This document shows positions 16,528 through 25,171 of a DNA stretch of 64,000 bases, one piece after another. The stretch's first letter is position 1; every line of letters begins with the position of its first letter. The position numbers and the translations under genes were made by a program. Source of the stretch: Chloroflexota bacterium (lineage in GTDB: Bacteria; Chloroflexota; Dehalococcoidia; Bin125); the NCBI GenBank assembly GCA_009838915.1, contig VXQT01000006.1, positions 41,946 through 105,945 on the forward strand, in the 5' to 3' direction. A model generated the notes under the pieces. It made no database searches. It saw only the letters and a program-made list of their open reading frames with translations, and was not told where the DNA came from.

Positions 16528-17388
16528 TTACGAGGCGGTGACGGGTTGGTCGAGACGCCAGGAGAAGAGTCGTTCGGCGACGACCACCGCGGTGGACAGA
16601 GTGACGCCGATGATGGTCAGCATCAGCACCGAGGCAAACACCTGCTCGAGCCGCAGACTGTTCTGCTCAATCCAGATCACCGCGCCGAGCCCGCCCTGTC
16701 CGGAGAGAAAGAACTCGGCCACCACCGCGCCGATCAGCGACAGTGTGACCGAGATCTTGAGCGAGGCGAACAGGTAGGGCACGGCGGCCGGCCAGCGCAG
16801 ATGCCGGAAGATCTCCCAGGTCGAGGCGTTGACCGAGCGGAAGAAATCGTGCATGCGCGGATCAACGTCGCGGAATCCCGCGATCGCGTTGATCAGCACG
16901 GGGAAGTAGGTGATCAGCGCGGCGATGGCGATCTTCGGGTTCCAGCCGTGACCTAGCCAGATGATGAACAGCGGAATCAGCGCGACAACCGGGGTGACCT
17001 TGACCATGATCGCGATTGGCAGGACAGCGCGTTCGAGCATCTGGGAGTGGGCTACGCCGGCGGCGAGCAGGGTGGCTGCCGCGGTGCCGATCGCCAGGCC
17101 GCCCAGCGACACGGCGAGAGTCTTGAGTCCTTCATTGAAGTAGCGCCCGAAATCGACGAAGAAGCTCTCAATCACCGTGGTCGGACGCGGCATCAGCCAG
17201 ATCGAGACATCGCCGAGGCGCACCCAGAGTTCGACGGCCACGGCCAACAGCAGCAGCGCGACCAGCGGCGGCAGGATCCAGGTGAGCGTAGGGCGCAGGT
17301 CGGGACGGCTGAGTCGGCGACTGCGCGGCTCGGGGCCATCAAGGGTGTCCAGATCGGGGATCGGTTCGGAGATCATGGCAATCGTCAA
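16528..17388 (-). CDS. ABC transporter permease (SsuC/TauC/ThiX-like)
   Basis: 286 residues with about six membrane helices. The cytoplasmic EAA loop (EIFRHLRWPAAVPYLFASLK, near residue 190) couples to the ATPase. The sequence fits the BPD permease group used by NMT1-type importers: PRPTTVIESFF early and GLGAVIWIEQN late. Its start overlaps the ATPase stop as ATGA. The N-terminal ~30 residues are hydrophilic and cytoplasmic. Confidence 0.92.
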   Translation of the reverse strand: MTIAMISEPIPDLDTLDGPEPRSRRLSRPDLRPTLTWILPPLVALLLLAVAVELWVRLGDVSIWLMPRPTTVIESFFVDFGRYFNEGLKTLAVSLGGLAIGTAAATLLAAGVAHSQMLERAVLPIAIMVKVTPVVALIPLFIIWLGHGWNPKIAIAALITYFPVLINAIAGFRDVDPRMHDFFRSVNASTWEIFRHLRWPAAVPYLFASLKISVTLSLIGAVVAEFFLSGQGGLGAVIWIEQNSLRLEQVFASVLMLTIIGVTLSTAVVVAERLFSWRLDQPVTAS

Positions 17389-18254
17389 GCGGCGTCGAGC
17401 GGCACGGCGGGAGTAGTGGGAGACCGGAGCGCTGCCCGCACAATGGCGGTGTCGTTGATGAAGCGGTCGGAGTGTTCGTGTTCAGGCCGCCGGGGTCGTG
17501 GGGTCGAAACCGGGATGTCGGCGACGATGCGACCGGGACGCGGAGACATGACGAGCACGCGGTCGGCGATGGCAACGGCTTCGGGCACGGAGTGTGTGAC
17601 GAAGATGGCCGAGCGCGGCGGCTCGGTGGGATCGTGCGAGATGCCCCACAGGCGTTGCACTTCGTAGCGCATCTGCTCGCGGGTGATCTCGTCCAGCGCG
17701 GCGAACGGCTCGTCGAGCAGCAGCAGCGGCGGATCGATTGCCAGCGCGCGAGCCAGCGCCACGCGTTGTTGCATCCCGCCGGAGAGCTCGGCTGGGCGGT
17801 AGCGTTCGAATCCACGCAGGCCAACCATCTCGATCAGCTCGTCGATTTCCGTGGAGGAGTGCGTCTCGCGGGGGTTGAGTTGCAGGCCGAGGCGAATGTT
17901 GTCAGCGACGCTGCGCCAGGCGAGCAAGGCCGGCTCCTGGAAGACGAGGCCGAGCCGCTTGTGTTGCTGCGCCACCTTGGGCGGTTGACCAAACACGGCG
18001 ACTTCGCCTCCGGACGGAGGAGTCAGCCCGGCGATGATGCGTAGCAGCGATGTCTTGCCGCAGCCCGAGGGTCCGACCAGCGCCGTCATTTCGCCGGCGC
18101 GGATGGTCAACGTAGTCGGATCGACGGCGTCGAGCCGCTTGCCCTCCTTGGTCTCATAAGTCAGCCGCACGTCGTTGAGTCGCACGGCCGGCTCGGCATC
18201 CGGCTCGATCGGGTGCTTGATCACGAGGTGAGCGCGGGAGGATTGGCTTGACAC
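17385..18254 (-). CDS. ABC transporter ATP-binding protein (SsuB/TauB-like)
   Basis: The 289-residue ATPase has Walker A GPSGCGKTS, Q-loop (LVFQEPALLAWRS), signature LSGGMQQRVALARA, Walker B LLLLDEPFAALD and the H-loop His (FVTHSVPEA). This is the nitrate/sulfonate/taurine ATPase subfamily. Start GTG 18254 gives a ~20-residue lead before the first strand. It is the first gene of the importer operon and is divergent from the F420 reductase gene, with a 94-bp gap between them. The C-terminal ~40 residues are Pro/Arg/His-rich. Confidence 0.92.
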   Translation of the reverse strand: MSSQSSRAHLVIKHPIEPDAEPAVRLNDVRLTYETKEGKRLDAVDPTTLTIRAGEMTALVGPSGCGKTSLLRIIAGLTPPSGGEVAVFGQPPKVAQQHKRLGLVFQEPALLAWRSVADNIRLGLQLNPRETHSSTEIDELIEMVGLRGFERYRPAELSGGMQQRVALARALAIDPPLLLLDEPFAALDEITREQMRYEVQRLWGISHDPTEPPRSAIFVTHSVPEAVAIADRVLVMSPRPGRIVADIPVSTPRPRRPEHEHSDRFINDTAIVRAALRSPTTPAVPLDAA

Positions 18255-18348
18255 GGTCTGCGAAGAGTCTCAGGGGCTTGGGCGTTAGCCTTGATGTCGT
18301 GCGTGCGGCGCGAACCGCTTTCAGTTTAGGCGTAGATCAGGAGTGGGC

Positions 18349-19014
18349 ATGGCGACGATTGGTTTCATCGGAGGCACGGGGCCGGAAGGCCTGGGTCTGG
18401 CAATGCGTCTGGCCATGGCCGGCGAGCGAGTGCTGATCGGCTCGCGCAGGATCGAACGGGCCGAGGACGCCGCCCAGACGATTCGCGATGCCGTCGCCGA
18501 AGCAGGCGCCTCGGCCGATGCGGGCGGCGGCGTCAACCGCGACGTCGTTGAGCAGTCCGATGTCGTGATCGTGGTGGTGCCGTTCGACGGGCACGAGGCG
18601 ACGCTCAACGACCTGCGCGACGCGATCGGCGGCAAGCTGGTGATCGACGCGGCCGTGCCGTTGACGATGGAGAATCGAGTGCCGGGCATCTCCGACGTGC
18701 CCCAGGGTTCGGCCACCGAGCAGGCGCAGGCGTTGCTGCCCGACGCGAGGGTCGTCGGCGCGTTCCATAATCTCAGCGCGCGCAAGCTGCAGAAGCTCGC
18801 CGATCCGATGGAGGGCGACGTCCTGGTTACGGGCGACGATGACGACGCCAAGCAGCAGGTGGTCGAACTGATTGGGAAGATGCCCGATCTGAGACCGATC
18901 GACGCCGGGCCGCTGTCGATGTCGAAGTTCGTCGAGGACCTGACGGCGCTGATCATCGCCATGAACATGCGTTACAAGACGCAGGCGGCGGTGCGCATGG
19001 TGGGGATCGACTGA
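18349..19014 (+). CDS. NADPH-dependent F420 reductase (Fno-like)
   Basis: The 221-residue protein has the Rossmann start IGFIGGTGPEGLGLAMRLA typical of F420-dependent NADP reductases, followed by the NADP-selecting IGSRR. It transfers hydride between F420 and NADP in the cytoplasm. The adjacent cofE gene, which overlaps it by one base, strongly supports an F420 role. Start ATG 18349 follows AGGAG by five bases. The C-terminal region (MSKFVEDLTALIIAMNMRYK) matches the family. Confidence 0.9.
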   Translation: MATIGFIGGTGPEGLGLAMRLAMAGERVLIGSRRIERAEDAAQTIRDAVAEAGASADAGGGVNRDVVEQSDVVIVVVPFDGHEATLNDLRDAIGGKLVIDAAVPLTMENRVPGISDVPQGSATEQAQALLPDARVVGAFHNLSARKLQKLADPMEGDVLVTGDDDDAKQQVVELIGKMPDLRPIDAGPLSMSKFVEDLTALIIAMNMRYKTQAAVRMVGID

Positions 19015-19775
19015 TGGCCGCGCCGTCCGAGTACCGCGTCTTCGCCGTAGGCGGCATACCGGAGGTCGTTGAGGGCGACAATCTGGCCGAACTGATCGAC
19101 GCCGCCCTGACGGCCCAGGAGACTCCGCTCGAGGCGGGCGACGTGCTGGTCGTGACCCAGAAGATCGTGTCCAAGGCCGAGGGTCGAGTTGTGCCGCTCG
19201 AAGGAGTCACAGCCGGGCTCTTCGCCCAGGACTGGGCCGACGACTGGGAGAAGGACGCCCGCGCTGTGGAGCTCGTGCTCCAGGAGTCCAAGCGAATCGT
19301 GCGTATGACCCGCGGCCTGATCCTCTCCGAGACGCGTCACGGCTGGGTCTGTGCCAACGCCGGCGTGGACCAGTCCAACGTCGGCGGCGGTGATGCTGTC
19401 GCGTTACTGCCGATCGACTCGTCGGCCTCAGCGCTGGCGATTCGACAGGGGCTGGTCCGCCGCGGTCAGGTTGACGTGCCGGTGATCGTCTCCGACACAT
19501 TCGGCCGGCCCTGGCGCAACGGGCTGACCAATGTCGCGATCGGCGTCAGCGGGATGAATCCGATTCGTTCCTACGTCGGTGAGGTTGATGCCGAGGGCTA
19601 TGACCTGAAGGTGACCGAGATGGCCATCGTGGACGAACTCGCCTCGGCGGCTGAACCGGTGATGAACAAGCTCGACGCCGTCCCGGTTGCAGTGGTTCGC
19701 GGCCTCGACATTCCAATCGAAGACTACGATCACTCCGCGCTGGTGCGACCGGCCGAGATGGATCTGTTCCGCTAG
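19014..19775 (+). CDS. cofE: Coenzyme F420-0:L-glutamate ligase
   Basis: 253 residues corresponding to the single-domain CofE, with no nitroreductase domain fused as in FbiB of actinobacteria. Conserved motifs include DVLVVTQKIVSKAEGRVV near residue 42, GWVCANAGVDQSNV near 120 and VIVSDTFGRPWRNGLTNVAIGVSG near 160, the GTP/metal-binding core. It adds glutamates to F420-0. The ATG shares its A with the TGA of the reductase gene upstream, so the two are translated together. Confidence 0.95.
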   Translation: MAAPSEYRVFAVGGIPEVVEGDNLAELIDAALTAQETPLEAGDVLVVTQKIVSKAEGRVVPLEGVTAGLFAQDWADDWEKDARAVELVLQESKRIVRMTRGLILSETRHGWVCANAGVDQSNVGGGDAVALLPIDSSASALAIRQGLVRRGQVDVPVIVSDTFGRPWRNGLTNVAIGVSGMNPIRSYVGEVDAEGYDLKVTEMAIVDELASAAEPVMNKLDAVPVAVVRGLDIPIEDYDHSALVRPAEMDLFR

Positions 19776-19784
19776 GACACACCC

Positions 19785-20240
19785 ATGGCAGCCGCATTCA
19801 GCATTGAAGCCGACTTCGATTGCTCCCTGGACCGCCTTTGGGCATATGTGTCGCACGTGCCCAACCAGGATCACTGGGTCTTCGGCATGTCCGACTCCGA
19901 GGTGGTTGGCGGGGGTGAAATCGGCGTCGGCTCCGAAATCGTTGGCACCTCGACCGAGCAAGGCAAATCACTGCGGGTCACGATGACGGTCAGGGAATAC
20001 GACCCGCCATCGCGAATCTCCTGGGACAACACCGACGGGCACACCCCCTTCCTGACGGAGGTCACCTGCTCCGGTGACGAGTCCAAGTCGCGGATGAGCT
20101 ACCAGGTCACGCTCTATCCGACCGCGTTCCTGATGAAAGTCTTCATGGGCCCGCTGCGCCCGCTGGGAACCATCATCGCCAACAGGATGCTGCGACAGGA
20201 GATCGTCCATTTGCGCCGGGCCCTCGGACTGCAAGCCTGA
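19785..20240 (+). CDS. SRPBCC/START-type protein A
   Basis: A 151-residue helix-grip protein starting with the typical coenzyme Q/START pattern (FDCSLDRLWAYVSHVPNQDHWVFGMSDSEVVG). It keeps the beta strands and the long C-terminal helix (LRRALG) that close a hydrophobic cavity. It is 9 bp behind cofE and 1 base from a clear paralog (protein B); both share VPNQDHW/VTNQDHW and the FGMS/DGMS motif. Likely role: binding a small hydrophobic ligand, possibly linked to F420-dependent chemistry by operon context only. Confidence 0.75.
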   Translation: MAAAFSIEADFDCSLDRLWAYVSHVPNQDHWVFGMSDSEVVGGGEIGVGSEIVGTSTEQGKSLRVTMTVREYDPPSRISWDNTDGHTPFLTEVTCSGDESKSRMSYQVTLYPTAFLMKVFMGPLRPLGTIIANRMLRQEIVHLRRALGLQA

Positions 20241-20698
20241 TGGTCAGCCTGAGCGCGGCCGCACAGATCACGATCGAGCGCGAGCCGGCCGATGTCTGGG
20301 CCTACGTGTCCGATGTCACCAATCAGGACCACTGGGTCGACGGCATGTCCAACTCTGAGATCGTCGGCCGCGAACCGATCGGTCGGGGAACGCAGATCCG
20401 AGGCGTCTACACCTACGGAGGCAATGACGGCCCGGTCGAGATGACCGTCATTGAGTTTCGAGATGGCCGGGAACTCGCCATCGAAGCGTCGGAAGGTCCT
20501 TTCCCCTTCACCGGCCGCTTGACCCTCGAGCGATCTGGTCCTTCAACGATTGTGACCAACTCGATGACTGCCGGCAGTGATCACGTCGTCACCTCGATCA
20601 TGTTCGCTGTCCTCCGGCCGTTGATGAGGATGATGATGAGTCGTCAGATGCGCAAAGAACTCGGCCAGCTCAAGGCGATCCTCGAAGCTCGCGAGTGA
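20240..20698 (+). CDS. SRPBCC/START-type protein B (paralog)
   Basis: A 152-residue helix-grip fold protein that begins one base before protein A ends (TGATG). The shared start (VWAYVSDVTNQDHWVDGMSNSEIVG) shows tandem duplication; the later half has diverged, with a Met-rich helix (LMRMMMSRQM) in place of A's. It ends just before a repeat cluster at 20709. Ligand unknown. Confidence 0.75.
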   Translation: MVSLSAAAQITIEREPADVWAYVSDVTNQDHWVDGMSNSEIVGREPIGRGTQIRGVYTYGGNDGPVEMTVIEFRDGRELAIEASEGPFPFTGRLTLERSGPSTIVTNSMTAGSDHVVTSIMFAVLRPLMRMMMSRQMRKELGQLKAILEARE

Positions 20699-20708
20699 TC
20701 GCCAGTTC

Positions 20709-20771
20709 CGTCATTCCCGCGCCCACCACCGTCACTCCCGCGCCCACCACCGTCATTCGCGCGCCCACCAC
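20709..20771 (+). repeat. Tandem array of three 21-bp units
   Basis: Three near-identical units (CGTCATTCCCGC then GCCCACCAC) at 20709, 20730 and 20751, with one substitution each in units 2 and 3. The next unit's start (20772) runs into the dRS3-like arm. The units probably arose by slippage of the arm's end. Confidence 0.85.
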
Positions 20772-20772
20772 C

Positions 20773-20919
20773 GTCATTCCCGCGCAGGCGGGAATCCATC
20801 CAGAACCAGGTTCGAGCGCATGACGACCCTCGCCGGTGTCTCGGCCTCTCCACCCACACAATCGACTGAGGGGAAGGCCGACGCTTTGCTGTATGGATTC
20901 CCGCCTGCGCGGGAATGAC
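20773..20919. repeat. Inverted pair of dRS3-like elements
   Basis: The 27-base arms at 20773-20799 and 20893-20919 are exact reverse complements, enclosing 93 unique bases. Each arm contains ATTCCC-N8-GGGAAT, the pattern of the neisserial dRS3 repeat; the N8 is GCGCAGGC on the left. It looks like a non-coding repetitive or MITE-like insertion after the F420 operon. Confidence 0.85.
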
Positions 20920-20982
20920 GAGAGAAGTGCGGGCGGGACTGACGAGAGGAGAGTGGGCGGGAATGACGAGAGAAGTGTGGGC
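20911..20982 (+). repeat. Tandem array of three 24-bp units
   Basis: Three units (GGGAATGACGAGAGAAGTG then a G-rich end) at 20911, 20935 and 20959, each with one or two differences. It mirrors the left-hand array: both start from the outer end of a dRS3-like arm. Confidence 0.85.
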
Positions 20983-21009
20983 AGGGGTGACGACGGCTGT
21001 CCGCGCGTG

Positions 21010-21588
21010 TCAGGGTGCGCGTTCGTCGGTGAAGGCGACTTGGAAGTCCTCGAACAGTGCCGCCGCATCCGACGCGGCCTCCAGCGTTTGCTCGTGCGCC
21101 GACAGGAACGCGTCCCGGTTATTGTCCTGGAGCGCGGTGAACTGCGCGTTGTAGCCGCTGTGGAGGAAGGCGACCGCCCGCAGATAGCGCTGGTGCCAAT
21201 CGTCGGCGTGCTTAGGCGGCTCCAGGTCGAAGAGGGCGTCGCGGAAGCGCTCGCTGGTCGGCAGTCCCTGGCGCAGGTTCTCGCGGTGCAGGCGGCAAAC
21301 GTTTTCCTGCTCCGCGCATTGTGCAGCCGTCTCCCGATCGATCGCGGTCTGGACTTCGACGGTCGCCCGTGCGACGAGGTTGCAGAGCTGGTCGAAGTAA
21401 CTACCGACCGGGTATTCACAGGACTCGTTGACCTGCAGCCCGATCGGCGCGGGATCGCCCTCAAAGATGTCCAGCTCGCGCAGCAGGAAGAGTGCGGCGA
21501 TGAAGCCGATGATCATGCCAATGATGGGGAACAGCAGCGAGGACTTGCCTCGCGCGCTGCGGCGGGACGATGAGCCGCTAGAGGACAT
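21010..21588 (-). CDS. Single-pass membrane protein with Cys-containing outer domain, unrecognised
   Basis: 192 residues: a Ser/Arg-rich start, one membrane helix (FPIIGMIIGFIAALFLL, residues ~18-35), then a helical domain outside. The outer part has four Cys in two pairs: SCEY and LCNL, then QCAEQENVCRL. These could form disulfides. It starts inside the 3' end of the alpha/beta hydrolase gene (11-base overlap), so it is probably co-translated with it. I know no family for it. The longer frame upstream is a shadow of the hydrolase gene. Confidence 0.6.
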   Translation of the reverse strand: MSSSGSSSRRSARGKSSLLFPIIGMIIGFIAALFLLRELDIFEGDPAPIGLQVNESCEYPVGSYFDQLCNLVARATVEVQTAIDRETAAQCAEQENVCRLHRENLRQGLPTSERFRDALFDLEPPKHADDWHQRYLRAVAFLHSGYNAQFTALQDNNRDAFLSAHEQTLEAASDAAALFEDFQVAFTDERAP

Positions 21589-22411
21589 CGCTGAGGAAGT
21601 CCCGCACCGCTTCGCTGAACGCCTCGGGCTGGTCGCCAGCGACCGAGTGGCCCGCGTCCGGGATCGTGACCAGTCGCACGACTTCGACTCGGTCGGCAAA
21701 CTCCTCTGCCTGTTCGCGCTTGAGCACCGGGCTGTTCTCGCCATGGAGCAGGAGCGTGGGCATCGTGAGGGCGTTCGCCGTCTCCCAGATACCGTCGCGT
21801 CCGTCGGCGACGCCGCGGAAGTCGGCCTCGCGGAAGCGTTCGTCGAACATCTTGGCCATCTTGCCCTCGGGCGTCTCCCGCAGCGATACCTCCAGCCGCT
21901 TGCGGATGCCCTCCTTGGAGCGGAACGGGTAGTACTGGTGCGTCATGTCGACCCACGCGTCGAGCGAGTCCATCTCGTACGGTCCCTGGACGAACTGGCG
22001 CACCTGTTGGACGCCGTCGACGCTGACGCCGGGACCCACGTCGATCAGAACCAGCGCCCGGAGCTGTTCGGGATGTCGGGCGGCGAAGGTCATCGCATTC
22101 ATACCGCCCATCGAGTGTCCCAGCACCACTGGCCGCTCAAGGCCGAGTGCCTCGATGAACCCGCCGATGTCGGCGGCCATGTGATCGCGCGAGTAGTCGG
22201 ACAGTTCGGCGGCCCGATCCGAGCGACCATGTCCGCGCTGGTCGAGCGCGTACCAGTGCAAGCGATCGGAGAGCGCCGGAGCGACTTCGTCGAAGGAGTG
22301 ACAGTTGAGCGCGAATCCGTGGAGGGCCACGGCGCTGACCGCCGCGTCGCCGCCGTGATCGAGGTAGCACAAGTCAAGTCCATTCACGTTCGCGGTCAGG
22401 GCGGATGTCAT
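21578..22411 (-). CDS. Alpha/beta hydrolase
   Basis: 277 residues with the HG oxyanion motif (LHGFALN), the DQRGHGRSD turn, the nucleophile elbow GHSMGG with S100, an acid near DVGPG and the catalytic His in PDAGHSV. A lid insertion between residues ~130 and 190 (MDSLDAWVDMTHQYYPFRS) resembles carboxylesterases and haloalkane-type hydrolases. The substrate is not predictable. ATG 22411 is chosen as the common start; an alternative frame extends far upstream but is antisense to the permease gene. Confidence 0.88.
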   Translation of the reverse strand: MTSALTANVNGLDLCYLDHGGDAAVSAVALHGFALNCHSFDEVAPALSDRLHWYALDQRGHGRSDRAAELSDYSRDHMAADIGGFIEALGLERPVVLGHSMGGMNAMTFAARHPEQLRALVLIDVGPGVSVDGVQQVRQFVQGPYEMDSLDAWVDMTHQYYPFRSKEGIRKRLEVSLRETPEGKMAKMFDERFREADFRGVADGRDGIWETANALTMPTLLLHGENSPVLKREQAEEFADRVEVVRLVTIPDAGHSVAGDQPEAFSEAVRDFLSDVL

Positions 22412-22477
22412 GAGATGCCTCACTTGACGCTGCTGATTCACTGTGGAAGCGGCTGCTCGCTTTAGACTACGCGCGCC

Positions 22478-24235
22478 ATGCGAGAACGCGAAACGCCGCT
22501 GCGCTATGCCGTTGATGAACGACCCCCGGTAGCCATCGCAGCCGGACTCGGGCTGCAAAACGCGCTGTTCGTGATCTCCGGCGCGATTTTCCTGCCCATT
22601 CTGATGCGCTCGCTTGGAATTGTGACCTTCGATCAGGCTGCATTCCTGGTCTCGGCAACGCTGCTCACTGCCGGGCTCTCCACTGCGGTGCAGGCGGTCC
22701 GGCTGGGCAGCGTTGGTTCGGGCTACATGCTGTTCATGGGCACCTCGGGAGCGTTTTTCGCGGCGACGATGGACGCAATCGAGCTGGCCGGGATCGGCTT
22801 CGTCGCCGCCCTGGCGCTGATTGCCGCTCCTACCGAGTGGCTGGTGGCCCGCTTCTTCCGCGTGCTGCGTACGATCTTCACGCCGACGGTGGGCGGCGTC
22901 GTGGTCATGTCGGTGGCGGTGCTGGTGGTACCCATCGCCCTCGACCAATGGCAGGGCTCGTTCGTCGAGGGTAAGGAGGGCTCGTCGGAGTTCTTGCTGA
23001 TCGGCGCGGTGTCGGCGCTGGTGATGATGGCGATGATCGTCTGGGCGCCGGCACGCTTTCGGCTGTGGTCGCCGATTCTCGGTCTGGCGGCGGGTTCGTT
23101 GACCGCCCTGGCCACCGGCGACTGGCACTTCACCCAGACGAGCGAAGCCGCGATTGTGGGATTTCCGATAGGCGAGTGGGAGACGCCCACCTTCCCTCTG
23201 ACGGGCGAGGCGTTCGCCGTGTTGGGCGCGTTCGTCATCGCGACCTTGGCGGGGACGTTCGAGACAGTGGGTGACGCGATCGCAGTGCAAAAGGTGTCCC
23301 AGAGGAGCTTCCGGCGGGTTGATTACGAGTCGGTGCGCGGGGCGCTCAACGCCGACGCGGTCGGCAACGCCCTGGCCGGGATCATGTGCACGACCCCGAA
23401 CACAACTTACTCATCGCCCACTGGAATGATCCCGGTAATCGGCGTGGGTTCGCGCTGGGTGGCGCTGTATGGCGCTGGACTGATGATCGTGATCGCGTTC
23501 TTTCCAGTCGTGACCGGGTTCGTTCTGGACCTACCGCTGGCCGCCATCGGCGCGGTGACGTTTGTGACAATGCTGCTGCTGTTCGTGATGGGGCTTCGGC
23601 TTGCCGTGTCAGGAGGGATCAACGGTCGCACGACGCTGATCATCGGGGTCGCGTTCTGGGGCGGCTTCGCGGCTCAGAACGGCCTGTTTTTCGTGGACAA
23701 GATTCCCGACGCGCTGGAGCCGATCGCGGGCAACTCGATCTCGGCGTCTTCGGTGCTGGCCGTCGCGCTCACGGCCTTGTTCCGGCTGGCGCCGCGCAAA
23801 CGTTTCCGTTGGCGCGGGCGCGCGGACGCGGAGGAGCTGCCTGCGGTCCTCAAGTTCGCGCAGGAGGCGGCCGAGTCTATGCGATTGCCCGTTCGGGCTG
23901 CCAACCAGCTCGAGTTGTGCCTTGAAGAGGTCTTCACGCACTTATCGACGCAGGGCGAACCGGATCGAATCCTGCGGATCGAACTGTCTCCCGATGACAG
24001 CATTGTTGACGTGATGGTCACCGACCGCTCGGAGTCGCGCGATGTGGAAATGCCAAACGTGCCGCCGGATCTGGTCCATGCGGAGAGCGAAGAGCTGCGC
24101 GATCTGGGGTTGGTGCTCCTGAACGAAATGGCCTCGCACGTGACTCACACGATGATCTCGGACTGGCAGTACATCAGCTTCGAGATTCCCAAGTCGTCGG
24201 AGCTCGCGCCCCCGCCGGCGACGGTCGACATCTGA
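22478..24235 (+). CDS. NCS2 (uracil/xanthine-type) permease fused to a degenerate HATPase domain
   Basis: 585 residues. Residues ~1-440 form an NCS2 nucleobase transporter with 12-14 helices ([18 protein letters not shown] near the start; [21 protein letters not shown] in the substrate-region loop). Residues ~446-575 are soluble and look like an RsbW-type HATPase: [11 protein letters not shown] at 478-488 is in the N-box position but has His where the Mg-binding Asn normally lies, and [10 protein letters not shown] near 542 is in the G-box position without the usual glycines. It may therefore not bind ATP. Function of the fusion is unknown. Confidence 0.8.
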   Translation: MRERETPLRYAVDERPPVAIAAGLGLQNALFVISGAIFLPILMRSLGIVTFDQAAFLVSATLLTAGLSTAVQAVRLGSVGSGYMLFMGTSGAFFAATMDAIELAGIGFVAALALIAAPTEWLVARFFRVLRTIFTPTVGGVVVMSVAVLVVPIALDQWQGSFVEGKEGSSEFLLIGAVSALVMMAMIVWAPARFRLWSPILGLAAGSLTALATGDWHFTQTSEAAIVGFPIGEWETPTFPLTGEAFAVLGAFVIATLAGTFETVGDAIAVQKVSQRSFRRVDYESVRGALNADAVGNALAGIMCTTPNTTYSSPTGMIPVIGVGSRWVALYGAGLMIVIAFFPVVTGFVLDLPLAAIGAVTFVTMLLLFVMGLRLAVSGGINGRTTLIIGVAFWGGFAAQNGLFFVDKIPDALEPIAGNSISASSVLAVALTALFRLAPRKRFRWRGRADAEELPAVLKFAQEAAESMRLPVRAANQLELCLEEVFTHLSTQGEPDRILRIELSPDDSIVDVMVTDRSESRDVEMPNVPPDLVHAESEELRDLGLVLLNEMASHVTHTMISDWQYISFEIPKSSELAPPPATVDI

Positions 24236-24255
24236 TCGGGCTTGAGCGGGCGGAC

Positions 24256-24795
24256 ATGAACTGGTTGGCGCTCCCGGACGAGGAATTGCTTGCGCAGTGT
24301 CGGTTCGAGCGGTTTCGTGTCTCCGGTACCGGCGGGCAGCACCGCAACAAGACCGACTCCGCCGTGCGCCTCACTCACGAGCCGACGGGTGTAGTGGGAT
24401 TCGCCTCCGAGCGTCGGTCGCAGCATCAGAATCGCTCCGCCGCCCTGGCTCGCCTGCGCCGCGGCATCGCGCTTGAAGTCCGCGCGGAGGTGGCGCTGGA
24501 GATGTACCATCCACCGCCGGCGTTGCAGCGCGTGTTGCCGCGTTCCGTCGCTGCAGAAGTAGCGCGCAAGGAGCGTATCGGGCCGAAACACCGTGAGTTC
24601 TGGACCGGCGTGGGGCCGTTGCTCGACCTGTTCAACGCAGTCGAGGGTTCAACCGCCGACTGCGCCGCGCGGCTCGGTTGCTCGTCCAACCAGTTGACGA
24701 AGCTGTTCGCGTCGGAGCCGCACCTGTGGGCCGCCGCCAACTCCCTCCGCGAACGCCACGGACTCAGTCCGCTGCGTCGCGCTCGGGGTCGATGA
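24256..24795 (+). CDS. Class I release factor-like (GGQ) protein
   Basis: 179 residues. The N-terminal 80 residues are the RF-1 peptidyl-hydrolase domain: [20 protein letters not shown] with GGQ at 26-28, then [16 protein letters not shown]. No anticodon-recognition domain is present, as in ArfB (YaeJ) and related rescue factors, which free stalled ribosomes. However, the C-terminal ~90 residues are not the short basic tail of ArfB but a helical module with an HTH-like stretch ([20 protein letters not shown]). ATG 24256 begins 21 bases after the permease stop. Its 3' end overlaps the convergent RidA gene by 32 bases. Confidence 0.8.
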   Translation: MNWLALPDEELLAQCRFERFRVSGTGGQHRNKTDSAVRLTHEPTGVVGFASERRSQHQNRSAALARLRRGIALEVRAEVALEMYHPPPALQRVLPRSVAAEVARKERIGPKHREFWTGVGPLLDLFNAVEGSTADCAARLGCSSNQLTKLFASEPHLWAAANSLRERHGLSPLRRARGR

Positions 24796-25171
24796 TCGCC
24801 TCGGCCTCGATTTCGACCATCATCTCGGGATCGACCAGGCCGCTGACTTCGACCATCGTGGAAGTAGGCGGCGCGCCGCCGAACGCGGCTTGCAGATGCT
24901 CGGCGGTCGCCTCGTACTGGCTGATGTCGGTGATGTAGGTGCGCACGCGAACCACGTCGGCCACTGATGCGCCCTGTTCCTCCAGGGCCGCGGTGATGAT
25001 GGCCAGACAGCGCGCCGTCTGCGGTCCGACTCCGCCTGGTGTGACGCTGCCGTCCGGCTCGACGGCGGCCGTCCCGCTGACATGCACCAGGTTGCCGACG
25101 CGGATCGCGCGGCAGTAGGCGAACTGCGCCTCAAAGGCTGGATTGGAATGCACGCGCCGGCGTTCGGTCAT
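24764..25171 (-). CDS. RidA family protein (enamine/imine deaminase type)
   Basis: A 135-residue RidA-like protein ([18 protein letters not shown] start and [19 protein letters not shown] end). The conserved [13 protein letters not shown] helix region is clear. The catalytic Arg of archetypal RidA (in the C-terminal CXAR-type motif) is not obvious here, so it may belong to a divergent subgroup. The start overlaps the hpnE stop (ATGA), making it the last gene of the hopanoid operon. A role in clearing reactive imines from flavin or PLP chemistry fits but is inferred. Confidence 0.85.
   Translation of the reverse strand: MTERRRVHSNPAFEAQFAYCRAIRVGNLVHVSGTAAVEPDGSVTPGGVGPQTARCLAIITAALEEQGASVADVVRVRTYITDISQYEATAEHLQAAFGGAPPTSTMVEVSGLVDPEMMVEIEAEAIIDPERDAAD

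Noticed and set aside
20709..20982. CRISPR array
   Set aside because: The units are contiguous without unique spacers, and no cas gene is near; it is a slippage array on a dRS3-like element.
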